Of a stretch of DNA of 64,000 bases, positions 9,109-19,012 are shown piece by piece (position 1 is the stretch's first letter; each line of letters begins with the position of its first letter). The stretch lies in assembly GCA_023015825.1 (NCBI GenBank), contig JALKAW010000008.1, forward strand, positions 167,292-231,291. Direction: 5' to 3'. The stretch comes from Flavobacteriaceae bacterium S0862. GTDB taxonomy: Bacteria; Bacteroidota; Bacteroidia; Flavobacteriales; Flavobacteriaceae. The notes beneath the pieces are model-generated. The model made no database searches and was not told where the DNA came from. It worked only from the letters and a program-made list of their open reading frames with translations. Made by a program: the position numbers and the translations under genes.

Positions 9109-10560
9109 TTAGTTGAAAAAGGTCAAGTGTTTATCTACAACCTTATCGATGCGTAGCATTTTATAATCTAAAATATAGTTTTGATATACACGCCAAGGCG
9201 CCTTATTTCCTTGACTTGGAAGCGAATTGGCAGATCTGTTAATATATCCTGAATTAAGATTGAGTAGAGGAGTAGGCTTTAAATTATCTTCATTAACGTT
9301 TGCCTGCAATGCTCTATAACGGTGTTTTTCTAGATATGTTAAAACCCTAGAAATATATTCGCTGGTAAGATCACTTTTCAAGGTCCAAGAGGCATTAGTG
9401 TACCCAACAAAGATAAAGAGATTAGGCAAGTCACTTAGCATAACACCTTTGTAAACAAAAGATTTAGATATTTCAAATGGTTTAGAATCAATGTTGATGC
9501 TAACACCTCCAAAAGGCAATAAATTAAGACCTGTAGCAGTAATAATAACATCTGCCTCGATGGTGTTTCCAGATTTTAGTAAAATGCCATGTTTTGTGAA
9601 ACGTTCTATATGATCGGTTACTACAGATGCTTTACCTTCTTTAATTACTTTAAAAAAATCACCATCTGGAGCAATACAAAAACGTTGTTCCCAAGGTTTA
9701 TAATTTGGTGTAAAATGTGGCTCCACTGGAAAATCACCAAGTTCTTTTTTCGCGCCTTTAATTATGAATTTTTTCATCCTTTCAGGATAGAATCTACACA
9801 TTTTAAAAAAGAAAATTGAAAACAAGATATTTTTGATTCGGATTAAACTGTGAGCTAATTTCTTTGGAAATATTCGTTTAAGAAATAGACCAACTTTATC
9901 TTTATTAGGTAACACACCAACATAGGTTGGAGATCGCTGAAGCATTGTAATATGCTCAGCTGTAGAAGTAATATTTGGCACTAAGGTAATTGCAGTAGCA
10001 CCACTGCCAATTACTACAATTTTCTTATTATTAAGATCAATATTTTTGGGCCATTTCTGAGGATGAATAATATCACCTTCAAAATCTAATTGGCCTTTAA
10101 ATTCTGGTGTATAACCTTTCTCGTAATTATAATAACCACTACAACTAAAAATAAAATTACAGGTGTAATTAGCCTCTTCTTTTGTTTCTGTATTAGTAGT
10201 TGTTACTGTCCATAACTTTTCTTTCGAATTGAAATTATAAGATACAACTCGCTGTTGATATTTTATATGGTTTGTTACTCCATATTCAACAGTTGCTTCA
10301 TTGAGATATTTTAAAATAGATGGTGCATCTGCAAAGGATTTTGGGTTGTCCCATGTTTTAAATGAATAACCAAAGGTATACATATCAGAGTCAGAGCGAA
10401 TGCCAGGGTATTTAAACAAACTCCAAGTGCCACCAAGTTCCTTTCTGGATTCTAAAATGATATAGGACTTTTCAGGATTTTTTCTTGATAAATGACATGC
10501 AGCTCCAATACCAGATAAACCAGCTCCAATAATAATAATATCTTTATGAGTATTATTCAT
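9109..10560 (-). CDS. flavin-containing monooxygenase, Baeyer-Villiger type
   Basis: 483 residues. The N-terminal FAD-binding site is IIGAGLSGIGAACHLS and the second, NADPH-binding, site is VVIGSGATAITLVPNI. Between them FEGDIIHPQKWP fits the Baeyer-Villiger fingerprint FxGxxxHxxxWP exactly. Such enzymes insert one oxygen atom into ketones or oxidise S/N atoms; the natural substrate is not deducible. The DUF6090 gene lies 11 bases upstream in the same direction and may be co-transcribed. Confidence 0.88.
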   Translation of the reverse strand: MNNTHKDIIIIGAGLSGIGAACHLSRKNPEKSYIILESRKELGGTWSLFKYPGIRSDSDMYTFGYSFKTWDNPKSFADAPSILKYLNEATVEYGVTNHIKYQQRVVSYNFNSKEKLWTVTTTNTETKEEANYTCNFIFSCSGYYNYEKGYTPEFKGQLDFEGDIIHPQKWPKNIDLNNKKIVVIGSGATAITLVPNITSTAEHITMLQRSPTYVGVLPNKDKVGLFLKRIFPKKLAHSLIRIKNILFSIFFFKMCRFYPERMKKFIIKGAKKELGDFPVEPHFTPNYKPWEQRFCIAPDGDFFKVIKEGKASVVTDHIERFTKHGILLKSGNTIEADVIITATGLNLLPFGGVSINIDSKPFEISKSFVYKGVMLSDLPNLFIFVGYTNASWTLKSDLTSEYISRVLTYLEKHRYRALQANVNEDNLKPTPLLNLNSGYINRSANSLPSQGNKAPWRVYQNYILDYKMLRIDKVVDKHLTFFN

Positions 10561-10571
10561 CGTTACTTTTA

Positions 10572-11360
10572 TTATTTCTTAATCTCCTCATTGATTAATT
10601 GTATCAAACCATCAATGTTTGCAATCATACCTTTGTGTATTCCAGCCAAACCACCATTGTTCATCATAGCGAGTCGTAAGCCATTATTAAAGGTTTGGTC
10701 ATTGTACAGCCACTGAGCGTCTGCAATCATTTTTTGGTGTTGTGATTGTGGAATATCTTCAAATGATATTCGTTTTGGGGCACCATATTGGGGTTCACTC
10801 TTATCAAAGAAAACTAGCGATTCAGTGTTTTCGACAGACCTATCATATAAAAACTTTTCAAATTCCCTTCGCATATGGTATTCATGACCTGAAACAGTTG
10901 CGTAGAAATTATCAATCTCTAACATCGCATTTTTAATGTTGTCGTTTTTTATTAAACTTAAGTTACCAGAACTTAATAGCTCTTTAAAGGTATTATTGTT
11001 TGGAACAAAGTCTTTCCAACCAAACACATTTTCGTATTGGCCTGTGTAATTCACTACATCCTCAATAGTTTTAGGGATTGTAGTGTTAAGCAAATGGGTG
11101 CAACTTTGAGCTTTTTCAAAATGATATTTACTAAAGGTTTCAATGTTTTTTGTTTCAAGGAGTAAATCTGCTTTTAAATTTTCTAGGTAATTAATTTCTA
11201 CAACTCTTGCCTTTTTGGTTTCGTTTGTATTATTAATTTGTAAGGCGATTAGAATTCCAATAACTACAAGAATTATTTCTCCAATCGCATAAATGAGGTA
11301 CTTGCTGAATTTGTTTTCGGTTAGAAGTTGTTGTCGTATGCGTCTAAAGAACTTAATCAT
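10572..11360 (-). CDS. DUF6090 family membrane protein
   Basis: 262 residues. The first 47 residues, beginning MIKFFRRIRQ and with the single helix YLIYAIGEIILVVIGILIAL then QINN, are the hallmark of the DUF6090 family, widespread in Bacteroidota. The rest is predicted to be helical and soluble. The function of the family is unknown to me. It is a paralogue of the frameshifted gene just upstream (11477-12258), which has the same N-terminus. Confidence 0.75.
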   Translation of the reverse strand: MIKFFRRIRQQLLTENKFSKYLIYAIGEIILVVIGILIALQINNTNETKKARVVEINYLENLKADLLLETKNIETFSKYHFEKAQSCTHLLNTTIPKTIEDVVNYTGQYENVFGWKDFVPNNNTFKELLSSGNLSLIKNDNIKNAMLEIDNFYATVSGHEYHMRREFEKFLYDRSVENTESLVFFDKSEPQYGAPKRISFEDIPQSQHQKMIADAQWLYNDQTFNNGLRLAMMNNGGLAGIHKGMIANIDGLIQLINEEIKK

Positions 11361-11400
11361 GTTTTATTGGTTTTAATTATCCGCAAGCGGCTATCTCAAC

Positions 11401-11421
11401 CAAATGTCTACAAGACATTTG
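11401..11421. other. perfect hairpin between the two DUF6090 genes
   Basis: CAAATGTCT and AGACATTTG pair over nine bases around a three-base loop. No good T-tract follows in the minus direction, so it may be an mRNA hairpin rather than a terminator. A smaller CCGC-AA-GCGG palindrome lies at 11381-11390. Confidence 0.45.
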
Positions 11422-11476
11422 ATTTTGCACGGCAAAATTATGTTTTGATAATGAAAGAATTTTATCATTGGTTATA

Positions 11477-12258
11477 CTAGTAAATTTCTAATTCTTTTTC
11501 TATTTGCTTTATCAATTTTAAAACATCATTTTTAACTCCTTTATGCGTTTCTCCAAGAATTGTTGCCCACGTCTCTATATCTTTGATGATGCCATGTAAT
11601 TCTAAATCATTTTTCAGCAAGTCATAGTTCATAATATTTCTAAAAAACCAAATTCTATTAAGGTCTTAACACTCCCTTTTATTATTATTTCTTTTGGTAG
11701 CCTATCCTTTGATAAAGTTCTTGTTCCATAATAAGGCGAAACTTTAGTTTCTAAAGTATTATTATAACCAATTCTTTCCTTCTCATAGGTTTTTAAATAT
11801 TGGTATCTGTCTTCGTATAAATCAGTTATTTTCTTCCTAATAGTTTCATTTTGGATAATATCTAATCCTTTAGATTCTAATAATTTATAACCGTTTGATT
11901 TATTGCTAAAATGTGGATATGATTTTAAGTAGTAGAAAAAATAACCAATAGAATCGTTGTAAGCGCTGTCATTCTCTAGTATTTCTAGAATAGATTTGGC
12001 TGAAATGCTCTTGTTTTGAAGATTAGCAATATTGCTTTCAAAATCCTCTAAATCAAATATTAAATTATCTCTAATCTCTTTAAGGATTACCTTTTCACTT
12101 TCTCTTTCTTTATTATATTCGTTCCAATTGTTTATTTGTAGAGCGATAAGTATTCCAATAACTACAAGAATAATTTCTCCAATGGCATAGATTAGGTACT
12201 TACTGAATTTATTTTCGGCAAGCATGTTTTGTCTAATTTTTCTAAAGAGTTTTATCAT
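11477..12258 (-). pseudogene. DUF6090 family gene with a frameshift
   Basis: From ATG at 12258 the frame gives 209 residues with the DUF6090 N-terminus (KYLIYAIGEIILVVIGILIA, then LQINNWNE) and stops at 11629 after GFLEIL. Skipping one base in the A6/T6 run at 11642-11647 continues the protein as FFRNIMNYDLLKNDLELHG to a TAG at 11477-11479. The repaired product would be 260 residues, almost the same as the intact 262-residue paralogue downstream. This strongly supports a true single-base shift or a sequencing error in a homopolymer. If real, the product lacks about 50 C-terminal residues. Confidence 0.75.
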
Positions 12259-12277
12259 AATTTATTTAAAGCAATAT

Positions 12278-13468
12278 CTAGTTACTAACCTCATTGGCCT
12301 TTAAAACTCTTAAGAAATTGCTTCCCAGGATTTTTACAATATCTTCTTCGCTATAGCCTTTTTCTACTAATGCTTTAGTAATTAATGGATAGGTAGTAAC
12401 ATCGTCTAATTGCTGTGGTGTTAGATTGATGCCATCAAAATCAGAACCTAAACCTACATAATCGATACCTACCAGATTAACAATGTAATCTATATGATCC
12501 ATGAGCATGGATAATGGAGGTCTCATGACTGCCGTCTCACTGCTATATTTATTGTATAGATAATCTAGAGTATACCATTCATCCATTCCACTTTTTATTA
12601 GAGAATCACTTTCTGCTGAGTGTTTTTCAAGAAAGGCAGCTTCTTTTCTATCAAAACTACTGTCAATAAATCCTGGATGAAAATTCACCATAATCACACC
12701 TTCGTTTTTAGCTATTGCCTTAATTTGCTCATCTTTTAAATTCCTACGACTTGCTACGAGGCTATACACCGAACTGTGAGATGCGATGATTGGTTTGGTG
12801 GTGATTTCAATAACATCCTTAAAGGTCTGTTCACCAACATGACTTATATCTACCATCATGCCCAGTTCATTCATGCGTTTTACTACCTGTTTTCCAAAAT
12901 CGGTTAGTCCTTTTTGTTCTAAGTTCGGATTGGTTGTTTCATCGGCTGCACTTGTAGCCCAGGATGGCGCAACGTTATGAGTTAAAGTTAAATACCTAGC
13001 ACCACGATTGTAGAGTGCTTCTAATTTAGCAAGATCATCTTCAATCATGTGTCCACCTTCTACACCAAACATGGCAGCGATTTTATTGTCATTCACTGTC
13101 ACCATCATTTCTTTATAGTTTGCCACTTTAGCAATCTTATCTGGATTTCGTGATACAACAGCATCTAAACTATCCATTTCTCTGTTAGCATAGTCATATG
13201 CATTTTCGGCACCACCATCACAATACACTGAAAATATTTGAACATCCAAACCTCCCTTTTTCCAACGAGCTAGGTCGCTATGTGTTTTTCCAGTGAGATC
13301 TTGATCGAAAATAACCCCATTGTCTGCAGCTTTCATCAAGATGTCATTATGAGTGTCTACTACAATCGCCTCGAAGTGAATGTCTTCGTAGCTTTTATTT
13401 TCAGCTTCCTTTTCTGGTGCAGGTTTACAGGATATAATAACAATACATAATAGAATTAGTTTTTTCAT
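12278..13468 (-). CDS. membrane dipeptidase, lipoprotein (family M19)
   Basis: 396 residues. The N-terminus ends in a lipobox-like IVIISC, so it is probably a lipoprotein. The M19 renal-dipeptidase signatures are present: VVDTHNDIL (zinc-binding HxD), GVEGGHMI (bridging Glu), DISHVGEQ and ASHSSVYSLVASRRNL (zinc His residues), and GLGSDFDGI (Asp). These enzymes cleave dipeptides, often with a D-residue at the C-terminus. It heads towards a block of amino-acid and peptide enzymes on the same strand, 30 bases from the aminotransferase gene. Confidence 0.9.
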   Translation of the reverse strand: MKKLILLCIVIISCKPAPEKEAENKSYEDIHFEAIVVDTHNDILMKAADNGVIFDQDLTGKTHSDLARWKKGGLDVQIFSVYCDGGAENAYDYANREMDSLDAVVSRNPDKIAKVANYKEMMVTVNDNKIAAMFGVEGGHMIEDDLAKLEALYNRGARYLTLTHNVAPSWATSAADETTNPNLEQKGLTDFGKQVVKRMNELGMMVDISHVGEQTFKDVIEITTKPIIASHSSVYSLVASRRNLKDEQIKAIAKNEGVIMVNFHPGFIDSSFDRKEAAFLEKHSAESDSLIKSGMDEWYTLDYLYNKYSSETAVMRPPLSMLMDHIDYIVNLVGIDYVGLGSDFDGINLTPQQLDDVTTYPLITKALVEKGYSEEDIVKILGSNFLRVLKANEVSN

Positions 13469-13498
13469 ATTCTTGAGTTAGTGTTTTTTAAATGAGGA

Positions 13499-14767
13499 TT
13501 ATCCAGCAATCGTTTCTAAAGCATCTACTAGGTAATCAATATCTTTTTTGGTTATAAATATGGCAAACGAAATACGTACGCCATTCAAACCATAGGTGCT
13601 CATTGGTCGTGTGTCGATACCATAATCGTCAGTGAGTTTGTTTTTTACATCTCTCACATTTTTACCAATAACTTCCAGTGTTTGAATCGCACAAGATAGA
13701 TCATCATGAGCAGGCGTTTTTAGTTTAAATTTTGGATTGTCTTTTACTTTATTTCTAAAGTAATGTTTCAACTCATAAGAACGCTTCGATACTTTTTCTT
13801 TTCCAATACTATTTATAAAATCGACTGCACTTCCAAAGCCTAATAATTCTGGTAAGTTTCTAGTGTTGTAGTTCTCTAAGCGCCTAATGCTTTTATCGGT
13901 ATGTCCATTCGCAACTATTAAAGGTTTTAAATGATGTTGACTTTCTTTTTTAGCATAAAACATGGCAATACCTTTTGGTGCAAATAGCCATTTATGAGCA
14001 CTTACTGTATAAAAATCGCAACCTAAATTTTTTAAATTTATATCAAACATACCTGCGGCTTGAGCACCATCAACTGCGACTAGAATTCCTTTTTTATGAG
14101 CCATTTCCGATACTTCTTTTACAGGAAGCACCATACCATTTGTATTAACACTATGGCACATAGAAATTATTTTTGTTCGAGGTGTAATAGCATCTTCATA
14201 CACTTTCACAATATCTTCAACAGTTTCTGGAAGTATTGGAATTACTGGACGCACTAATTTTACACCTCTCTCTTCTTGCCAAACGGTAAAAGGAATCACA
14301 CTACTTTTGTGTTCGTGATCTATTAAAATGATTTCATCGCCTTCTTTTAAATTGAAACTTCTAGCGATGAGGTTCATCCCTTCAGTGGTGTTGTGTGTTA
14401 AGGCAATTTCTTCGTTAGATACTGAGAATAAGTCAGCTACTTTTTGTCTTACTTCTTCTTTCTCATTGTACCATCCTCCCCACATATATTTTGAAGGAAA
14501 GGCATCTAAAGTCGCTCTAAATTCATTGGTTGCTTTTTGAACTGCTATAGGACATGATCCTAAAGACCCATTATTAAAATATCGCAAATTTGGTGCAAAC
14601 TTAAACTGTGCTTTTATATTCTCCCAAAAAGCTTCGCTATTATCAGTTTTGTCTAAAAGTTCTATAGGGAGATCTATATCACTTGGTTTATAAGAAGATA
14701 ATAAAACGGTTCCTGCAACGCCTGTAAAAAGTTGTTTTACGAAGTTTCTGCGATATAAATTTTTCAT
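13499..14767 (-). CDS. class V aminotransferase, exported (Tat-like signal)
   Basis: 422 residues. The start KNLYRRNFVKQLFTGVAG is a Tat-type signal with a hydrophobic stretch, so a folded, cofactor-loaded enzyme may be exported. The PLP lysine is K259 in YTVSAHKWLFAPKG, and DGAQAAGMFDI carries the PLP-binding Asp. The family includes cysteine desulfurases and isopenicillin-N epimerases. An epimerase or lyase role on an amino acid is plausible next to a dipeptidase and a penicillin-binding-like hydrolase, but is not proved. Confidence 0.85.
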   Translation of the reverse strand: MKNLYRRNFVKQLFTGVAGTVLLSSYKPSDIDLPIELLDKTDNSEAFWENIKAQFKFAPNLRYFNNGSLGSCPIAVQKATNEFRATLDAFPSKYMWGGWYNEKEEVRQKVADLFSVSNEEIALTHNTTEGMNLIARSFNLKEGDEIILIDHEHKSSVIPFTVWQEERGVKLVRPVIPILPETVEDIVKVYEDAITPRTKIISMCHSVNTNGMVLPVKEVSEMAHKKGILVAVDGAQAAGMFDINLKNLGCDFYTVSAHKWLFAPKGIAMFYAKKESQHHLKPLIVANGHTDKSIRRLENYNTRNLPELLGFGSAVDFINSIGKEKVSKRSYELKHYFRNKVKDNPKFKLKTPAHDDLSCAIQTLEVIGKNVRDVKNKLTDDYGIDTRPMSTYGLNGVRISFAIFITKKDIDYLVDALETIAG

Positions 14768-14776
14768 AATGTTATT

Positions 14777-16318
14777 TTAGTTGGATGCTATTTTCTTCGG
14801 TTTCAATTCTTCAAAAAAGAAGTCGTCGTTTGGTACATCAAAATCAAATCCAGTCACTTTTAAATTGTTATCTGTATTTATTTTAATGGTACCAAAGCTA
14901 AACCAAGCATGAGGATGGTCCCAGTTGATTTTCCATACATCATGATTCCAATGCGTTAAAGTTGCAGATAGTAATGGTGAATGTGAGAACTGTAGCTTCA
15001 ACGCACTATCTTTTTCTACAATACTTATTTTACCATACATATCAGAGTTGTAATCGCCAACAAAATCTTTAGGTTGGGTTATTGGTTTAGTGTTTAAAAC
15101 TCTAGCTTTTATTCTATCTGAAATGCGTGTATCGTTTTTTACATTTTTGTTGGTATTGTTTAAATAATCTGTTGACCAATCTTTATTGTTTTCAACGCCT
15201 AAAAATTTATCTAAGGCATAATATGTTGCAGCCATAATTGGGCTTTTTGGCCCATTAGTTAATACAACAACGCCTAAATTTTCATCTGGAATAAGTGTCA
15301 CAGCTGTAATCATTCCATCGTAACCTCCAGTATGACCAACTCTCATACGGCCATTATAATCGCTTAATCCCCAACCTAAACCATACGAATTGAAATGCCT
15401 ATTAAAATCATTTTTAGTGGTGTGGTCCACATAATGATTATTATGAGGTGTCCAAACCAAATTTCTTGTGGTTTTAGACAACAACGTGTCATTTTCGTGA
15501 ATACCATGATTTAGATTGAAAATCATCCATTTTGAAATGTCTGACACACTTGAAATCAAACCACCAGTAGCTGCAACGTTATCCCATTTTGCCCAAGGAA
15601 TTGGATAGTTTTTCTCATCTTTTCTGGCGTGTGGTGTTGCATAATTCCCTTTCTTTTCTAAATCATAAACAGTTGAAATTGTACGATCCATACCTAAAGG
15701 ATTCAGAATACGTTCTTGTACATTATCTGCCCAACTTTTACCTGTAACTTTCTCAATAATTTCGCCAGCAGTAATAAACATCAAATTTGAATAACCATAT
15801 CCTGCCCTAAAGTCGTAGGCTTGAGGAACGTGTTTTATGCGTTTGATGATATCTTCGGCTGGAAGATCTGATTTATACCAAATATTATCACCACTAAATG
15901 TACCTAAGCCAACACGATGGCTTAGAAGATCTCTAATGGTTACATTATTGCTCACCCAAGTATCATAGACCTCAAAATAGGGCAAATGTTTTTTTACTTT
16001 ATCATTCCAATTAAGCTTTCCTTCTTGAACTAACATACCAATTATTGCTGAGGTAAACGCTTTGGAATTAGATGCAATGGCATATAATGTATGCTCGTTA
16101 GGTTTTTGGTTTGTACCAACTTCCATAGTGCCATAATTTCCTGTGAAAATGAGTTTTCCATCTTTTACAATACCAATGGTAGCACTTGGGATGTCCCAGT
16201 CTTTAACCATTTTTTCGTAATAATTGTCAAGTGCTTTTAAATCGACGTTTGTTTGTTGTGCTTTAATTTTAGAAGTAAATAGAATACAAATTGCAATAAG
16301 GGAAAGAATACGTTTCAT
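14777..16318 (-). CDS. serine hydrolase, class C beta-lactamase/PBP4-like
   Basis: 513 residues with a signal peptide. The active-site motifs of the beta-lactamase/transpeptidase superfamily are S83-N-S-K86 (SxxK), YGYSN (YxN) and GHTGG in place of KTG. A DUF3471-like C-terminal domain follows (about 400-510). Most such proteins are D-aminopeptidases, esterases or peptide hydrolases rather than true beta-lactamases. It lies nine bases upstream of the aminotransferase gene and is probably co-transcribed with it. Confidence 0.87.
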   Translation of the reverse strand: MKRILSLIAICILFTSKIKAQQTNVDLKALDNYYEKMVKDWDIPSATIGIVKDGKLIFTGNYGTMEVGTNQKPNEHTLYAIASNSKAFTSAIIGMLVQEGKLNWNDKVKKHLPYFEVYDTWVSNNVTIRDLLSHRVGLGTFSGDNIWYKSDLPAEDIIKRIKHVPQAYDFRAGYGYSNLMFITAGEIIEKVTGKSWADNVQERILNPLGMDRTISTVYDLEKKGNYATPHARKDEKNYPIPWAKWDNVAATGGLISSVSDISKWMIFNLNHGIHENDTLLSKTTRNLVWTPHNNHYVDHTTKNDFNRHFNSYGLGWGLSDYNGRMRVGHTGGYDGMITAVTLIPDENLGVVVLTNGPKSPIMAATYYALDKFLGVENNKDWSTDYLNNTNKNVKNDTRISDRIKARVLNTKPITQPKDFVGDYNSDMYGKISIVEKDSALKLQFSHSPLLSATLTHWNHDVWKINWDHPHAWFSFGTIKINTDNNLKVTGFDFDVPNDDFFFEELKPKKIASN

Positions 16319-16356
16319 CAGTTGTTAGTTATTTTTAATTTATTATTTCAAGGTAA

Positions 16357-17691
16357 TTAATTATCTTCTATGGTATGACCTTCTTCACGATATAAATCGA
16401 CTTTACCATCTAATAGAACAGCAATTACAGTAACGTCTTTGTCTTGAACATGGTCTGGTAAATCAATATAAAGTAGACCTGGAACATTGCTCCAGTACTG
16501 TTTACCAACAACTTTATGCTCTAGTTTTGTGCCATTACCAACGACCCAAATTCTGTTAACTTTATTTTTTAAGCCCTTCACTAGTAATGACCCATTAGGA
16601 TTATTATCAACATACAAATACAAGATGTTGCCTTCTTTGTTTAAAGCTGTATAGCCGTTAAAATGTCCATGAGGAATACCTGCACGAGTACCATAAATGG
16701 CTGTTTTATGTTTGTTGGTCCAACGGCCTAAATCTTTTAGAATGGAGACTTGTTCATCTGGAATGGTGCCATCTGGTTTTGGTGCAATGTCTAAGAGTAA
16801 ATTGCCACCCATGCTAATACAGTCCACTAAAATTCTAATAATTTGATTGGAGGTTTTGTAAGCAGTATCGTTAGGTTGATATCCCCAAGAATTGTTCATG
16901 GTCATACATAATTCCCAAAACTCACTTTTTGGTTTTGCTACTGGAACACCTTGTTCAGGTGTGGCATAATCACCATAGCCTTGAAGCCTCGAATTAATAA
17001 TAGTATGTGGTGTTTTACTAAGTAATAAGTTTCTAATCTCTTTGGCTTTCCATTTTTCGGCACTCTGTTCCCAATCGCCATCAAACCAATATAAATCTGG
17101 ATTGTATTTAGTTAACTCTTCTAATTGTCCAAAATTGAACTTTGTAAAACGATTCCATTTAATACTATCATTTTCATAACGCTTTTTTTCTCTAGTAAAA
17201 TTTGGATAATCTTTGTGAGACCAATCTAACAATGAATAATAAAGCCCTAATTTCAAGCCTTCTTTTCTAACAGCTTCAGTAAATGGTGTTATTAGGTCAC
17301 GCTTTGCTTTTGTGTTTTTAACAACATTTAAGTCACCATATTTTGTATTCCACAAAGCGACACCATCATGATGTTTTGTTGTTATTACGGTATATTTTGC
17401 ACCGCTTTCCTTAATAAGTTTTGCCCAATAATTTGGATTATACTTCTTTGCGTTAAACCCTTTTAATTGCTTCATGTATTCAGTGTATGGAATATAGCCA
17501 TTGTAGAAAGACCATGATTCGTCAATACCATTAACGCTGTAAATGCCCCAATGTATAAAAATACCCAATTTTGCATCTTTGAACCAGGTTAATCGCTTTT
17601 CTTTAGGAATTTCAATATTTTGAGAAAAGCTGCTTATAGAAAAAGAAAATAGAATTAATATTATAAAGACTGTACGAAGCGTATATTTCAT
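16357..17691 (-). CDS. alpha-L-fucosidase (GH29)
   Basis: 444 residues with a signal peptide (SISSFSQ). GH29 marks are KLGIFIHWGIYSVNG, the TTKHHDGVALWNTKYGDLNV segment, and LYWFDGDWE, where the Asp of FDGD is the expected nucleophile. It should release fucose from fucosylated glycans in the periplasm or outside. No SusC/SusD pair or other glycoside hydrolase is nearby, so it is not part of an obvious polysaccharide utilisation locus. Confidence 0.9.
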   Translation of the reverse strand: MKYTLRTVFIILILFSFSISSFSQNIEIPKEKRLTWFKDAKLGIFIHWGIYSVNGIDESWSFYNGYIPYTEYMKQLKGFNAKKYNPNYWAKLIKESGAKYTVITTKHHDGVALWNTKYGDLNVVKNTKAKRDLITPFTEAVRKEGLKLGLYYSLLDWSHKDYPNFTREKKRYENDSIKWNRFTKFNFGQLEELTKYNPDLYWFDGDWEQSAEKWKAKEIRNLLLSKTPHTIINSRLQGYGDYATPEQGVPVAKPKSEFWELCMTMNNSWGYQPNDTAYKTSNQIIRILVDCISMGGNLLLDIAPKPDGTIPDEQVSILKDLGRWTNKHKTAIYGTRAGIPHGHFNGYTALNKEGNILYLYVDNNPNGSLLVKGLKNKVNRIWVVGNGTKLEHKVVGKQYWSNVPGLLYIDLPDHVQDKDVTVIAVLLDGKVDLYREEGHTIEDN

Positions 17692-17700
17692 TATATAAAT

Positions 17701-18273
17701 TTAAAAAGTATATCTTAAAGATAATAAATGGATTTCACCATTCGAGTTAAAGCTTATTTTTATTGGATTATTTTGATAGGGCTTTGTAAATATATAGGTG
17801 CTGCCTATACCAATAATAGTCCCTGATAACACATCCCAATAGTCATGCCTTTTATTTTCACCTTCAACACGACTTATACCAACAATAGTTGCTAATAGAA
17901 AAGCATACTTTCCATATTGCCACCCATAACGTCTTTGTATAAATGATGCTCCTGAAAATGCAAATGATGTATGCCCAGAAGGAAATGCATCAAATTCATT
18001 AATGTTATTAGGCCTTTGTTTATTTACTATTTTTTTTAAAGAATAAGTTAATGCCAAGTTTGTTGCAAATGAGAGAGCAAACTGTTTGGTGCCTTTCCAA
18101 TCTTCTTTTAATAAGGTTGTTAAACCTGCAATTGCAGGAAGAGACACCATTAAGATATCACCTGAATCTTCAAGAAAAACTTCAAATTGATTATTTTTAA
18201 TCTCTTGTTGGGCATTTATGAGAGAATTATTACATGAAAAAAAGAGTAATATTAGTAGGAATTTCTTATTCAT
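17701..18273 (-). CDS. PAP2-family phosphatase
   Basis: 190 residues with a signal peptide. The three acid-phosphatase motifs are present: KKIVNKQRP, FPSGHTSFAF and SRVEGENKRHDYWDV. PAP2 enzymes remove phosphate from lipids such as undecaprenyl pyrophosphate or phosphatidate at the periplasmic face. It lies nine bases upstream of the fucosidase on the same strand. Confidence 0.87.
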   Translation of the reverse strand: MNKKFLLILLFFSCNNSLINAQQEIKNNQFEVFLEDSGDILMVSLPAIAGLTTLLKEDWKGTKQFALSFATNLALTYSLKKIVNKQRPNNINEFDAFPSGHTSFAFSGASFIQRRYGWQYGKYAFLLATIVGISRVEGENKRHDYWDVLSGTIIGIGSTYIFTKPYQNNPIKISFNSNGEIHLLSLRYTF

Positions 18274-18301
18274 TCGAATATGATTAAATTTTTACAAAAA
18301 A

Positions 18302-18760
18302 CTATAATTTATCAGCGACTGAGATTCCTTTTTCGACAAAATTTTTAAAATCAATCATGTATTGTTTAGACTGTTTTTTAAAAGCTCCAGGCATTAAAAA
18401 GACCATGGCTTTCATCATAAAACCAGAAGGCTGAAACTCACAGTTAGATATCCATTTGGTATGTCCTTCAGGTGTTTCTTTAAAGCTGTTTTCTTGAATA
18501 TTATGCATCCCTTTAGTATTGTAAGTTGCGGAAAATTCTTCGGGAAAATTATTCTTAGTAATAGTTTCAACAAGCGATAGTTCGCGTTTACCCATTTTGT
18601 AATTTAACTGCATTTTTGCACCAACTTGACCTGGTGTTCCAGAAATATGCTCACTTGATGCAAGACCCTTTTGCCAATGCTTCATATTATCTAAATTATC
18701 CATTTTTTTAATGACTTCATCTCGGGGCTTTTCAATTAGAACTTCTACAGAGTATTTCAT
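18302..18760 (-). CDS. SRPBCC-family lipid/ligand-binding protein
   Basis: 152 residues from the ATG at 18760 (MKYSVEVLIEKPRDEV). A longer frame starts at a TTG at 18784, but its extra residues are Lys/Asn-rich and look non-coding. The N-terminal strand, the HWQKGL turn and the C-terminal helix FKKQSKQYMIDFKNFVEKG fit the START-like SRPBCC fold, which binds hydrophobic ligands. The role is unknown. It is first in the minus-strand run that leads to the phosphatase and fucosidase. Confidence 0.7.
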   Translation of the reverse strand: MKYSVEVLIEKPRDEVIKKMDNLDNMKHWQKGLASSEHISGTPGQVGAKMQLNYKMGKRELSLVETITKNNFPEEFSATYNTKGMHNIQENSFKETPEGHTKWISNCEFQPSGFMMKAMVFLMPGAFKKQSKQYMIDFKNFVEKGISVADKL

Positions 18761-18955
18761 GTGTTTATATTTGTTTTTTTTCAATGGTCATATGTAACAT
18801 CCATATAATTATTTTCTTATGTATAGAAAATTTTAGTTAGGGAAGTTTCATGATAATTTAGTGTTTATGCTTTTAAATATAGCCTACATTTTTTATAAAT
18901 AAAAATATAATGGTTAAGGTGTACTATTACAGGATGCTTATCGTTAAGTTATTAC

Positions 18956-18985
18956 TTGTTTAATCTTTTAAATATATTATTTTTG
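18956..18985 (+). promoter_or_regulatory. promoter for the PPIase operon
   Basis: TTG at 18956-18958 and TATTTTTG at 18978-18985 are spaced by 19 bases, as in the porin promoter. The first gene starts at 19013. The TTG could be mistaken for a start codon 57 bases upstream. Confidence 0.65.
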
Positions 18986-19012
18986 CTACAATTCAATAAA
19001 AGCCCATATCTT

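Noticed and set aside
14777..16318. Antibiotic-resistance beta-lactamase
   Set aside because: The SxxK, YxN and HTG motifs fit the broad serine-hydrolase family, and the extra C-terminal domain and peptidase neighbours argue for another substrate.
18956..19012. TTG start for the first PPIase gene
   Set aside because: The TTG is better explained as the -33 promoter element; the ATG at 19013 begins a clean signal peptide.
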